Assembly (NCBI RefSeq): GCF_001420605.1
Contig: NZ_LJIZ01000016.1
Location: forward strand, 248,001-312,000
Source: Bacillus sp. FJAT-25509
GTDB lineage: Bacteria > Bacillota > Bacilli > Bacillales > Bacillaceae_G
Direction of reading: 5' to 3'
Length of the DNA: 64,000 nucleotides
Below the pieces are notes generated by a model that worked only from the letters and a program-made list of their open reading frames with translations, was not told the DNA's origin and ran no database searches. A program made the position numbers and the translations under genes. Below, piece by piece: positions 28,673 to 37,498 of this stretch (positions are counted from its first letter, which is position 1; each line of letters begins with the position of its first letter).

Positions 28673-29740
28673 TTATTTCACCTTCTCTCCTACATTGCTG
28701 TTTTTATATTTGCGTGATTTGGATACTCGATCGATAACTTTTTTAATTAAAATACTAGTTGCAGAGAAATAGATAATGATTGCAATGATAACATCAGCAA
28801 TATCTGGTGGAATTGAAGTCATTGCACTCATAAATCCTTTACCAGAATATAATAGTCCAAAGAAAATAGCTGAGAAAAATACGCCAATTGGTGTATTCAT
28901 TCCTAAAAGTGCCACGGCAATTCCGTCGAATCCTTCTGTAGGTAAAACCCCAATTTGAATTAGTGATGCATTACCAGCGAATTGAACAACACCCGCTAGT
29001 CCAGCAAGTCCACCTGAAATCATCATTGATAAAATAACATTTCTATTTACTGAAATACCCGCGTATTCAGCAGCACTACGGTTGTAACCTACAGCCTTTA
29101 ATTCATAACCCAATACTGTACGATTAATAATGAATGAAACAACGATTACCATAATAACTGCGATAAATAAACCGAAGTTAATATATGAACCACCAAATAA
29201 ATTTGATAAAAATGGCATTTTTAATGTTGCAGCATCTGCAAGCATTTTTGACTCTGTTTCAGTACTACCTTTAAAATATTGTGGTACTAAATAATAAACT
29301 GTCCAGTAAGCAATCCAGTTCATCATGATCGTAGAAACTACTTCGTGAACATTAAACCTAGCTTTTAGTAGTCCAGGAATAAATGCCCAAGCTGCTCCTG
29401 CAATAAAAGCAACAATTACCATAAACGGAACTAAGATCAACGTTGGTAAATCTACTGTTAAACCAACTGCTGAAGCACAAAACCCTGCAAAAAGCATTTG
29501 GCCAGCTGCACCGATATTAAATAAACCTGTTCTGAATGCAAACGCAACAGAAAGTCCTGTTAAAATTAACGGAGTAGCAGTAGCAAGTGTATTACCAATA
29601 CGCTCCGGATCTTTTAATCCACCTTGGAATAAATAATTAAACCCTTCAATCGGATCATTACCTGTTACAAAAATTAATAATGCTCCAGCCAGTAAACCTA
29701 ATACTACGGCAATTAAAGAAATAATTCCTCCCTTTTTCAT
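28673..29740 (-). CDS. Nucleoside-type ABC transporter permease (NupP/YufP-like)
   Basis: The first permease of the importer (355 aa, multiple hydrophobic helices). Family marks are AFRTGLFNIGAAGQMLFAGF (residues about 67-85) and the ATPase-coupling loop AVGYNRSAAEYAGISVNRN. The C-terminus is basic. Its ATG overlaps the end of the ATPase gene by 4 bases, and it ends 3 bases before the next permease, a tight operon. It transports nucleosides in characterised relatives; specificity here is inferred. Confidence 0.88.
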   Translation of the reverse strand: MKKGGIISLIAVVLGLLAGALLIFVTGNDPIEGFNYLFQGGLKDPERIGNTLATATPLILTGLSVAFAFRTGLFNIGAAGQMLFAGFCASAVGLTVDLPTLILVPFMVIVAFIAGAAWAFIPGLLKARFNVHEVVSTIMMNWIAYWTVYYLVPQYFKGSTETESKMLADAATLKMPFLSNLFGGSYINFGLFIAVIMVIVVSFIINRTVLGYELKAVGYNRSAAEYAGISVNRNVILSMMISGGLAGLAGVVQFAGNASLIQIGVLPTEGFDGIAVALLGMNTPIGVFFSAIFFGLLYSGKGFMSAMTSIPPDIADVIIAIIIYFSATSILIKKVIDRVSKSRKYKNSNVGEKVK

Positions 29741-31260
29741 GCCCCTTCACCTCTCCTTATACCAGCCATCATTAATCCTAATTCATCTTCATTTGTGTCT
29801 TTGGCATTAACGATATCAATGATTTCTCCTGCATTTACGATTGCAATGCGGTCAGATAAATTAAGAACTTCGTCTAGTTCTAACGAGATTAGTAGAACAG
29901 CTTTTCCACTATCTCTTTGCTCTATTAATCTCTTATGAATATACTCAATCGAACCAACGTCTAATCCACGTGTTGGCTGACATGCAATTAATAACTCAGG
30001 CTTAAGTTCGATTTCGCGACCGATGATTGCTTTTTGCTGGTTTCCTCCAGACATGGATTCAACGACTGTTTTCGCACCTTCACCAGAGCGTACATCGAAT
30101 TCTTCAATGATTTTCTTTGCATGTTTGGCAATCGCAGCTTTATCTAAAACACCATATTTAGAGAATGGTTCTTGATTATAAATTTCTAGAACAACGTTTT
30201 CTTCAATTGTATATTCAAGTACAAGTCCTCTTTTTTGACGATCCTCTGGAATATGAGCAATACCGCTTTTAATTCGCTCACGGATACTGTGTTTTGTAAT
30301 ATCTTGATTTTTTAATAAAATAGAACCTTCTTCAATCGGTCTTAAACCTGTAATTGCTTCAACAAGTTCAGATTGTCCATTCCCTTCAACTCCGGCAATC
30401 CCAACGATTTCACCTGCTCGAACTTGAAGAGTAGCATTTTTTAAACCTAAAACTTTTTTATTATTTTTGACACTTAAATTATTTACATCTAGTACAACTT
30501 CGCCAGGTTTTGATTCTACTTTATCTACCTTGAAAGACACCTGACGTCCGACCATCATAGATGCCATTTCAGATTCAGAAGTTTGTTTTACATCAACAGT
30601 ACCGATGTATTTTCCGTGACGAATGACTGTACATTGATCTGCAACAGCTTTAATTTCTTTTAACTTATGTGTAATGATAATGATTGACTTGCCTTCATTA
30701 ATCAAGTTTTTAATAATCTTCATTAAATCTTGTATCTCTTGTGGAGTAAGTACTGCTGTTGGCTCATCTAGGATTAGTACTTCAGCATTACGATATAAAG
30801 TTTTTAAAATTTCGACTCTTTGTTGCATCCCTACTGTAATATCTTCAATCTTTGCATAAGGATCTACGTTTAAACCGTAAGTTTTAGAAAGCTCTTCAAT
30901 ACGTTTTGCTGCAGTCTTGATATCTACTACTAGACCTTTTTTAGGTTCAAGACCTAGAATAATATTTTCTGTGACTGTAAAATTTGAAACTAATTTAAAA
31001 TGTTGGTGAACCATTCCGATTCCTAATTCATTTGCAACATTGGGATTTGAAATTTTAACTTCTTTACCTTTTACTTTTATAATTCCTTTTTCAGGTGTGT
31101 ACATTCCAAAAAGGACGGACATTAAAGTTGATTTCCCTGCTCCGTTTTCACCTAATAAAGCATGAACTTCCCCTTTTTTTAATCGTAGTGTAATATTGTC
31201 ATTCGCTATAATGCCAGGAAACTCTTTTGTTATATTTAGCATCTCCACTACATATTCCAT
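29737..31260 (-). CDS. Nucleoside-type ABC transporter ATP-binding protein (NupO/YufO-like)
   Basis: A tandem two-domain ATPase (507 aa), as in sugar/nucleoside importers. The first domain has GENGAGKST (about residues 38-46), a Q-loop VHQHF and DEPTAVLTPQE. The second has GVEGNGQSE, then LSGGNQQK-like MSGGNQQKAIIGRE and CQPTRGLD. The second domain's Walker B ends in ACQPTRGLD, a normal departure for the degenerate half. AGGAGG precedes the ATG. A 260-base gap with two hairpins separates it from the BMP gene. Confidence 0.92.
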   Translation of the reverse strand: MEYVVEMLNITKEFPGIIANDNITLRLKKGEVHALLGENGAGKSTLMSVLFGMYTPEKGIIKVKGKEVKISNPNVANELGIGMVHQHFKLVSNFTVTENIILGLEPKKGLVVDIKTAAKRIEELSKTYGLNVDPYAKIEDITVGMQQRVEILKTLYRNAEVLILDEPTAVLTPQEIQDLMKIIKNLINEGKSIIIITHKLKEIKAVADQCTVIRHGKYIGTVDVKQTSESEMASMMVGRQVSFKVDKVESKPGEVVLDVNNLSVKNNKKVLGLKNATLQVRAGEIVGIAGVEGNGQSELVEAITGLRPIEEGSILLKNQDITKHSIRERIKSGIAHIPEDRQKRGLVLEYTIEENVVLEIYNQEPFSKYGVLDKAAIAKHAKKIIEEFDVRSGEGAKTVVESMSGGNQQKAIIGREIELKPELLIACQPTRGLDVGSIEYIHKRLIEQRDSGKAVLLISLELDEVLNLSDRIAIVNAGEIIDIVNAKDTNEDELGLMMAGIRRGEGA

Positions 31261-31380
31261 AATTTTCCTCCTTGTATATTACGAAGTCATTTATTTTTAA
31301 AGTTTTACTTGATTTCGAAATATTTTTCTATATTTTTTATTTAGGGAGGGGTTTACTCTCTCACCCGATAGTCATGCCCT

Positions 31381-31423
31381 AATCAATTGGAAGCTTTACC
31401 AATATAAGTGCTTACAATTGATT
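31381..31423. other. AATCAATTG/CAATTGATT dyad between the BMP and ATPase genes
   Basis: AATCAATTG (31381-31389) and CAATTGATT (31415-31423) are exact reverse complements 25 bases apart. It lies between the terminator at 31454-31500 and the ATPase start, so it could be a second RNA hairpin controlling how much importer is made relative to the binding protein. Function is a guess. Confidence 0.4.
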
Positions 31424-31453
31424 AAAGCATGAAAAGTCAAAATTATTTATAGG

Positions 31454-31500
31454 GTAGAAGAAGCATATAAAAGGGTCTCCTTTCCTATGCTTCTTCTATC
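31454..31500 (-). terminator. Hairpin between the BMP lipoprotein and ABC genes
   Basis: TAGAAGAAGCATA (31455-31467) pairs perfectly with TATGCTTCTTCTA (31486-31498) around an 18-nt loop. It lacks a strong U-run on the minus strand. Placed just after the binding-protein gene, it probably protects or partly terminates that transcript, giving more binding protein than transporter, the usual arrangement. Confidence 0.65.
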
Positions 31501-31521
31501 ATTTATTCATTAGAAATTTAA

Positions 31522-32625
31522 TTACTTAATTAAATTTCCTCTTTCACTTGCTACTACAATTTCACCAGACTTAATTTTGTTAAATACATCTTGAACTTTT
31601 GTTAAAGTTTCAGAACTTAAGTTTGGATTTTCTTTTGGTAAACCAATACCATCATTTTTTGCATCGTAAGTTAAAGTTTGTCCACCAGGGAATTTTTTAT
31701 CTTTTTCAGCTTTTACCATATCAGATGCTGCTTTAGCTACACCTTTCATAGCTGAAGTTAAGATTACTGATTTGTTATCTTTATAAACACCATCAGAGTA
31801 CTGATCTACGTCAACACCAACAACCCATGCTACTTTACCACTAGCTACTCTGTTTTTAGCTTCAGTAATAGCACCTTGTCCTACTCCACCTGCTGCAGAG
31901 AAAATTGCTTTAACTCCACGGTCATACATCTGAGCTGCAATTTGCTGACCTGCTGCTTTGTCTGTAAAGCTTCCAGAATATACTACGTTATTAGCTTTTA
32001 AAGAAATGCTTGTTCCAAGGTTTTCGTTTGCATACTTAATACCTTGTTGGAATCCCCAGTTGTATTTTTGAACTGCTGGAATTTCCATACCACCGATAAA
32101 TCCAACATCACCAGTTTTTAATTGAACTGCTGTAGCAATACCAGCTAGGTAACCAGCTTCATGTTCAGAGAAGAAAATTGAAACAGTGTTTTTCTTTACA
32201 TCTGGCGTATAATCTTTAGCAGAGTGTGGTGTACCATCGATAATTACAAATTTGTCATCTTTATATTTATCTTGCGCTTTATAAATTGCTGTTTCAAATT
32301 TAAAACCTGGAGTAACGATAAATTTAAAGTCCGCATCATTTAAGTTACCAATTTCTTTTAAATAATCAGCTTCAGTTTCGCCAGCAGGTTTTAAGTATTT
32401 AGTATCATTCTTAAGATTGAAACCTAATTCTTTAGCTCCTGCTTGGATCCCTTCCCAAGTACCTTGGTTAAATGACTTATCATCAATTGTACCTGAGTCA
32501 GTTACCATACCTACTTTAAATGCACCTTTTGCGTCATTTGTATCTCCACCTTTACCACAAGCACCTAACATTGTACCTGCTGCTAAGGCCATTGAAAGAA
32601 CAAGACCAGCTTTTTTCATCTTCAT
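31522..32625 (-). CDS. BMP-family nucleoside-binding lipoprotein (NupN/YufN-like)
   Basis: The extracellular substrate-binding lipoprotein of the importer. A lipoprotein signal is plain: basic MKMKKAG start, hydrophobic core, lipobox LGAC with Cys at residue 23. The mature protein shows BMP/Med-family segments GMVTDSGTIDDKSFNQGTWEG, EHEAGYLAGIATA, VGFIGGMEIPAVQKYNWGF and VIFSAAGGVGQG-like IFSAAGGVGQG. It has 367 aa. A GGGGG ribosome site precedes the first ATG; a second ATG two codons in is also possible. It is downstream of a GntR regulator and a 17-nt palindrome. Confidence 0.92.
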   Translation of the reverse strand: MKMKKAGLVLSMALAAGTMLGACGKGGDTNDAKGAFKVGMVTDSGTIDDKSFNQGTWEGIQAGAKELGFNLKNDTKYLKPAGETEADYLKEIGNLNDADFKFIVTPGFKFETAIYKAQDKYKDDKFVIIDGTPHSAKDYTPDVKKNTVSIFFSEHEAGYLAGIATAVQLKTGDVGFIGGMEIPAVQKYNWGFQQGIKYANENLGTSISLKANNVVYSGSFTDKAAGQQIAAQMYDRGVKAIFSAAGGVGQGAITEAKNRVASGKVAWVVGVDVDQYSDGVYKDNKSVILTSAMKGVAKAASDMVKAEKDKKFPGGQTLTYDAKNDGIGLPKENPNLSSETLTKVQDVFNKIKSGEIVVASERGNLIK

Positions 32626-32678
32626 AAAAATTTTGCCCCCTTAAATTTTTATTTACTTTTGTACTAGCTTGGTATATA

Positions 32679-32695
32679 ATCGTTAACTTAACGAT
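32679..32695. promoter_or_regulatory. 17-nt palindrome upstream of the BMP gene
   Basis: ATCGTTAACTTAACGAT is a perfect dyad (8-base arms, one central base) 54 bases before the BMP start codon. It is well placed to be an operator, perhaps of the adjacent GntR protein, though this is only positional inference. Confidence 0.5.
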
Positions 32696-32790
32696 CCACC
32701 TCCCTAATAATTTAATGAAATTTCAGTAAACAATATTTGAAAAACCAGCCAAAACTTATTTTTCGTAAATATTAATTTGGCTATACAATT

Positions 32791-33516
32791 TTAATTTCTT
32801 TTTCTTAAAACATTAAAACTGAACTGATCCGCTCTGAAGTAATTATAAGAATGTAATACTGCTCGGTTTAAATCGTCAAAATGTAACTGTTCGATTAATA
32901 ATAATGAAACATCTGGTTCACACTGTAATAAAGGAGAAACTTTATCGTGGTAACCTATTGGTTCAATTCTTGCACTTGAATATTCGATATTACGTCCAGT
33001 TTCTTTTTTGATGAAAGTAAAGAACGAATGATCTTCATATGATGGAACCTGTTTAAAATAATTAGTTGGTAATTTATCAATGCAATAAACTACAGGTTCA
33101 CCATTTGCTGTTCGAATTCTTTCTACAACGTGCATACGATCATCTTCTGTGATTGTAAAGCTTTTTAAATCTTCTTTCGTAGGAACTAATAGTTTAGAAG
33201 ATAGGAAGATTGTACCAGGTTCTTTACCTGCATCAATAATCATTTCTGAGACACTACTTAATTGTTCAATGCCTGTCCTAAAAATTGGTTTCGGTTTTAC
33301 AAATGTGCCGACCCCGTGTCTTCTAACTAAGATATTTTCTTCTTCTAAAACTCTTAATGCTTCTCTTAATGTTGCTCTTGATACTCCAAATATTTTAGAT
33401 AACTCATACTCTGATGGTAACTTATGATGTGGCAGGTAAATACCGTTCTCAATATCTTGTTTGATTCGATCCATCACTTGGAGATAAAGTAATCTGGTGT
33501 CTGTTTTAATCTTCAT
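32791..33516 (-). CDS. ymfC: GntR-family transcriptional regulator, HutC/UTRA type (YmfC)
   Basis: A ligand-responsive repressor. The N-terminal winged helix (about residues 8-75) includes LPSEYELSKIFGVSRATLREALRVLEEE and the wing RRHGVGTFV. A UTRA effector domain follows (about 95-235). The 241-aa length equals B. subtilis YmfC, which also sits next to spoIIIE. A GGGGGA ribosome site precedes the ATG. Its closeness to the BMP importer suggests it controls nucleoside uptake, an inference from location. Confidence 0.9.
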   Translation of the reverse strand: MKIKTDTRLLYLQVMDRIKQDIENGIYLPHHKLPSEYELSKIFGVSRATLREALRVLEEENILVRRHGVGTFVKPKPIFRTGIEQLSSVSEMIIDAGKEPGTIFLSSKLLVPTKEDLKSFTITEDDRMHVVERIRTANGEPVVYCIDKLPTNYFKQVPSYEDHSFFTFIKKETGRNIEYSSARIEPIGYHDKVSPLLQCEPDVSLLLIEQLHFDDLNRAVLHSYNYFRADQFSFNVLRKRN

Positions 33517-33541
33517 TTCCCATCCCCCAAACTTCGGATTT

Positions 33542-33565
33542 CAGACATCAGTTGTTAGACATCTG
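33542..33565. promoter_or_regulatory. AGACATC direct repeats upstream of ymfC
   Basis: CAGACATCAG (33542-33551) and TAGACATCTG (33556-33565) lie 14 bases apart, each close to the palindrome CAGACATCTG/CAGATGTCTG. They sit just upstream of the ymfC start and downstream of an AT-rich TATAGT-like -10 (near 33580), a good position for autoregulation. Confidence 0.4.
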
Positions 33566-33675
33566 TCGTATAATCCTTCTTTACTATACTGTTATTTTTT
33601 ACTCATTTCAACACTTTTTTGAAAACGCTTTATTTTTTATTACGTTAATGAATCATTTGTTCATATTTAACATAA

Positions 33676-33733
33676 AAAAACTCTTATAATCTACAGTTCC
33701 ACTTAGTGAAAAAGCTAGATTATAAGAGTTTTT
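33676..33733. terminator. 18-bp hairpin between spoIIIE and ymfC
   Basis: AAAAACTCTTATAATCTA (33676-33693) and its exact reverse complement (33716-33733) form a long stem with A/T tracts on both sides, usable on either strand. On the minus strand, it is about 190 bases beyond the spoIIIE stop. The 33517-33923 gap contains no ORF I can support. Confidence 0.7.
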
Positions 33734-33923
33734 GATTTCGTAAATATAAACCATTTCTCCATAATAATGCTTTTTCCCCATAGTATTGCAAATATTGGTT
33801 GCAATGTAGAAACTTCCGACCCATCATGTCGATATTATATGAGGACTATCAATTTATCTGAAGAAATAATATCATTCTATGTCTAAAAATGTCAATAATG
33901 TTTCGACAATTTTTTCTTTTTTG

Positions 33924-36314
33924 TTAAGACAAGGCTTGCTCATCTTCCACTGGTTTACTAATTAATACTTCCCTAGGTTTACTACCTTCATACGGACCAA
34001 CTATACCATTATCTTCCATAGCATCAATTAATCTTGCAGCTCTTGTATAACCAATTCTAAATCTTCTTTGTAGTAGTGATACCGAGGCTGATTGCATATT
34101 TGATACTAACTCAACAGCTTCATTATAAAGATCATCATTCACTTCAGATTTCCCATCTTTTTCCTCTTTTACCATCATTTCTTCTTGGTATTGAGCCTTT
34201 TGTTGAGAGATTGAAAACTCGACTACTCGTTCAACTTCATCATCAGATAAAAATGCTCCTTGTACTCGAATTGGTTTAGATGCACCAATTGGTTGATATA
34301 ACATATCTCCTCTTCCTAATAGTTTTTCTGCTCCACCAGTATCAAGTATTGTACGAGAATCTGTTTGAGAAGATACACTAAAAGCAATTCGAGAAGGTAT
34401 ATTTGCTTTAATGACACCCGTGATAACGTCAACAGACGGTCTTTGTGTAGCAATAATTAAATGGATACCCGCTGCACGTGCCATTTGAGCTAATCTAGTG
34501 ATTGAATCTTCCACATCACTCGAAGCTACCATCATTAAGTCTGCTAACTCATCAACAATCACGACGATAAATGGTAATAAAGGTTGTTTTGAATCAGTCA
34601 TCGTATTATTTTGTTTAGTTAATTCGTTATAACCTTCGATATTTCTAGTACCTGAATGAGAAAAAAGCTCATATCTTCTTTCCATTTCACTAACAACTTT
34701 TCGTAACGCTTGTGAAGCCTTTTTAGGATTTGTTACAACAGGAGTTAGCAAATGTGGAATACCATTATAAACATTCAATTCAACCATCTTCGGATCGATT
34801 AACATTAACTTTACTTCAGATGGTTTTGCATTCATTAGGATACTAACAATGATTCCATTTATACATACACTTTTCCCACTACCTGTCGCCCCAGCTACTA
34901 GTAAATGCGGCATTTTATTAAGCTCTGCAAATACAGCATCACCGGCAATATCTTTTCCTAACGATACAGCTAATGGATTTTGTAATTTCGGATTTTTTGC
35001 TTCGAGAACTTCTCTAAGTAATACAGTCGTTATATTCGTATTAGGTACTTCAATACCAACCGCAGATTTACCTGGAATTGGAGCTTCAATTCGAATGTCT
35101 TTGGCTGCAAGTGCAAGTGCTAAATCATCACTAAGATTTACAATACGACTAACTTTTACCCCTGCTTCAGGGTATACTTCATATTTTGTTACCGCAGGTC
35201 CATGATGTACTTTTGTTACTGTAGCCTTTACACCGAAACTTTGAAATGTTCTTTCAAGCTTGTCCGCATTTTCCTTAAGCTTAGACTCATTTTCACGTTT
35301 TTTAGCACCCTTTGGATAGGCTAATAAATCCATTGATGGTAATACGTAATCTACCTTATCATCAATTCCTACTTCTGCAACTGGCAATTCGATTGACTGA
35401 TCGTCTTCCTCTGCAAAATGAGCCTGGATTTGATTTGAATTATTTGCAATTATCAATTCTGGTTCCTTAGGTGCCTGATATGTAGGAGAATATTCGATTT
35501 GAATTTCTTTTTTCGGCTCGATGTTCTCATTTTCATATGAATTTTTAACTTGATAATTTAAGCTATTACCATTTGACACTTCTTCATCATGATCATTGTC
35601 TTCATATGAATCTTTCCTTGCTTTTCTCTTTTGTTTAGCCTCAGCTCGTCTACTAGTAGTTTTTTGTTCACGACCACGTTTCCAGAAATTTGTAAAATCC
35701 TTCCATGTATCTGAAATTAAATTTCTTACTTTTGGCATTATATATTGATACAAATAACCGCCAAGTGGCTTACCAGTAATAAATAAAACTCCCGCGACTA
35801 TTGCAATGATTCCGAATAGAATCGCACCGGTTCGATCAAATAAGAAATATAAAACTGCAAAAAGTATCGCTCCAATCATACCTCCACCAAGATCCACCGT
35901 ACTAATTTTACCCTTGGCTTCAATTAAGAATAAATCTAGCGTACTTTTTATGACAGATTGATCAGGAAATTGATTATTTTTTGCTAATAAATCAAATAGA
36001 GTAACATGACTAAACATCAATATACTAAAGAAGATTAACAATCCACCAATCGTAATACTCGAAACAAATGGAGGTCTTTTTCGATAAATTATGCTATATG
36101 CAGATAAACCGATTATAAAAAGAAAGCTAAGCATGTACCATTCCCCAAAGAAGAATCTCAAGAATAATACAAAAGCTTTACCTACAATACCAAGTTTTAA
36201 AATTGTTACGATTGATAGGGCTAAAAATATTAATCCACTAATTTCATACCATATTGAACCATTGCCACTTACTGATTTTCGAGCTTTTGATTTTTGCTGC
36301 TTCTGCTTTGCCAT
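33924..36314 (-). CDS. spoIIIE: DNA translocase SpoIIIE (FtsK family)
   Basis: A membrane-anchored hexameric motor that pumps the chromosome into the forespore and clears DNA from septa. There are four or five N-terminal membrane helices (about residues 15-170), an acidic and basic linker (about 220-330), the motor with Walker [14 protein letters not shown] and Walker [12 protein letters not shown], then a C-terminal gamma winged helix ([28 protein letters not shown]) that reads oriented DNA sequences. The ATG at 36314 follows a GGGGGTG ribosome site and gives 796 aa; the ORF's 12 earlier codons are not used. It follows ylzJ on the same strand. Confidence 0.95.
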   Translation of the reverse strand: MAKQKQQKSKARKSVSGNGSIWYEISGLIFLALSIVTILKLGIVGKAFVLFLRFFFGEWYMLSFLFIIGLSAYSIIYRKRPPFVSSITIGGLLIFFSILMFSHVTLFDLLAKNNQFPDQSVIKSTLDLFLIEAKGKISTVDLGGGMIGAILFAVLYFLFDRTGAILFGIIAIVAGVLFITGKPLGGYLYQYIMPKVRNLISDTWKDFTNFWKRGREQKTTSRRAEAKQKRKARKDSYEDNDHDEEVSNGNSLNYQVKNSYENENIEPKKEIQIEYSPTYQAPKEPELIIANNSNQIQAHFAEEDDQSIELPVAEVGIDDKVDYVLPSMDLLAYPKGAKKRENESKLKENADKLERTFQSFGVKATVTKVHHGPAVTKYEVYPEAGVKVSRIVNLSDDLALALAAKDIRIEAPIPGKSAVGIEVPNTNITTVLLREVLEAKNPKLQNPLAVSLGKDIAGDAVFAELNKMPHLLVAGATGSGKSVCINGIIVSILMNAKPSEVKLMLIDPKMVELNVYNGIPHLLTPVVTNPKKASQALRKVVSEMERRYELFSHSGTRNIEGYNELTKQNNTMTDSKQPLLPFIVVIVDELADLMMVASSDVEDSITRLAQMARAAGIHLIIATQRPSVDVITGVIKANIPSRIAFSVSSQTDSRTILDTGGAEKLLGRGDMLYQPIGASKPIRVQGAFLSDDEVERVVEFSISQQKAQYQEEMMVKEEKDGKSEVNDDLYNEAVELVSNMQSASVSLLQRRFRIGYTRAARLIDAMEDNGIVGPYEGSKPREVLISKPVEDEQALS

Positions 36315-36437
36315 GTAATTCACCCCCATCAAAATTTGCAGATTCGCCAAAGAAAGCAGCCTTTTGGCTGCTTCCTTAAATTGAATTTATTATAACATAT
36401 CAGAACATATGTTTACCATGTATTGTTAATAATTACC

Positions 36438-36650
36438 TCAAGTTGGAAGAACTAAAATTCTTTGACCAGGTGAATATTGCATAAAATGCTGCGGATCGGT
36501 ACTGACAATTCTTTTAATTTCAAAAGCTGTACCCCCAACACTATCAACCAACATTGGAACACCATTGTATTCCATAAACTGCTGTGATGTGTATTCTTGT
36601 TGATCAACAGGAAAAATCGATTCAATTGGCATAATTGTATAAAGAATCAA
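36438..36650 (-). CDS. ylzJ: YlzJ-like small protein
   Basis: A conserved 70-aa Bacillus protein of unknown function. Its opening [14 protein letters not shown] and closing [11 protein letters not shown] match the YlzJ family as I recall it. Its start overlaps the tepA stop (ATGA), so it is translated with tepA. No membrane segment or catalytic motif can be seen. Confidence 0.85.
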   Translation of the reverse strand: MILYTIMPIESIFPVDQQEYTSQQFMEYNGVPMLVDSVGGTAFEIKRIVSTDPQHFMQYSPGQRILVLPT

Positions 36651-37402
36651 AATTCATTCTCCTCTTTATTTGACTTTTCTTTCCGTTCGTCAATTAATTC
36701 CTGCAATTTACTTAATGCTTGCCCAATGCCACCTACATCATCAATTAGTCCATATTTTACTGCATCTCCACCAACTACATTTGAGCCAATATCTCTTGTT
36801 AAATTACCTTTTGTAAACATTAATTCCTTGAAACGTTCTTCTGTAATATTTGAATGCTTTGTAACAAAACGAGTTACTCTTTCTTGCATTTTATCAAGAT
36901 ATTCAAACGTTTGAGGTACACCAATTACTAAACCAGTTAGACGAATTGGATGGATCGTCATTGTTGCCGTTTCAGCAATAAATGAAAAGTCAGTACTTAC
37001 TGCTATCGGTACTCCGATACTATGTCCACCGCCTAAAACGATTGATACAGTAGGTTTCGTTAATGTTGCAATCATTTCTGAGATCGCAAGACCAGCCTCC
37101 ACATCTCCACCGACAGTATTTAGAACGATTAATAATCCTTCAATCTTAGGATTTTGTTCAATTGCAACTAATTGCGGGATTAAATGTTCATATTTAGTTG
37201 TCTTATTTTGAGGTGGTAATGCTACATGCCCTTCAATCTGCCCAATTATCGTTAGACAATGAATTTTTGAATCATTGCTTGCTGGAACATTTGTTTGTCC
37301 TAGCTGTTGAATTTTTTCAACAATGCTCATATCCTTTTGATCATTTGGCTTTGGAGGTGCTTCTTCGTTTGGAATAGGTGTTTCATTATTTGAATTTGTC
37401 AA
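36647..37402 (-). CDS. tepA: ClpP-like germination/translocation protease TepA
   Basis: A ClpP/crotonase-fold serine peptidase (TepA, YmfB), reported to degrade small acid-soluble spore proteins after germination. The oxyanion strand [16 protein letters not shown] and the nucleophile segment [13 protein letters not shown] (Ser in G-H-S-I-G) are visible, then TIHPIRLTG with the His. I start at TTG 37402, because an AGGGGGA ribosome site lies 7 bases ahead; the ATG six codons upstream would precede that site. This gives 251 aa. It is coupled to ylzJ, between rnjB and spoIIIE, as in B. subtilis. Confidence 0.88.
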   Translation of the reverse strand: MTNSNNETPIPNEEAPPKPNDQKDMSIVEKIQQLGQTNVPASNDSKIHCLTIIGQIEGHVALPPQNKTTKYEHLIPQLVAIEQNPKIEGLLIVLNTVGGDVEAGLAISEMIATLTKPTVSIVLGGGHSIGVPIAVSTDFSFIAETATMTIHPIRLTGLVIGVPQTFEYLDKMQERVTRFVTKHSNITEERFKELMFTKGNLTRDIGSNVVGGDAVKYGLIDDVGGIGQALSKLQELIDERKEKSNKEENEF

Positions 37403-37498
37403 AATGGTTCCCCCTATCATTTTTCATACAAGTTAGTATGTGAAAATAATAAGGAAATCATACCCATCTCAGAATAAGAAGTAACTCACAATTTAAAA

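Noticed and set aside
31340-31375. A preQ1- or purine-type riboswitch ahead of the ABC ATPase gene
   Set aside because: There is only a short GGGT/ACCC pairing with a T-rich tail. The conserved core bases and pseudoknot partner of known riboswitches are not found.
34849-35205. 118-aa plus-strand ORF
   Set aside because: Antisense to the SpoIIIE motor domain; no ribosome site or family likeness.
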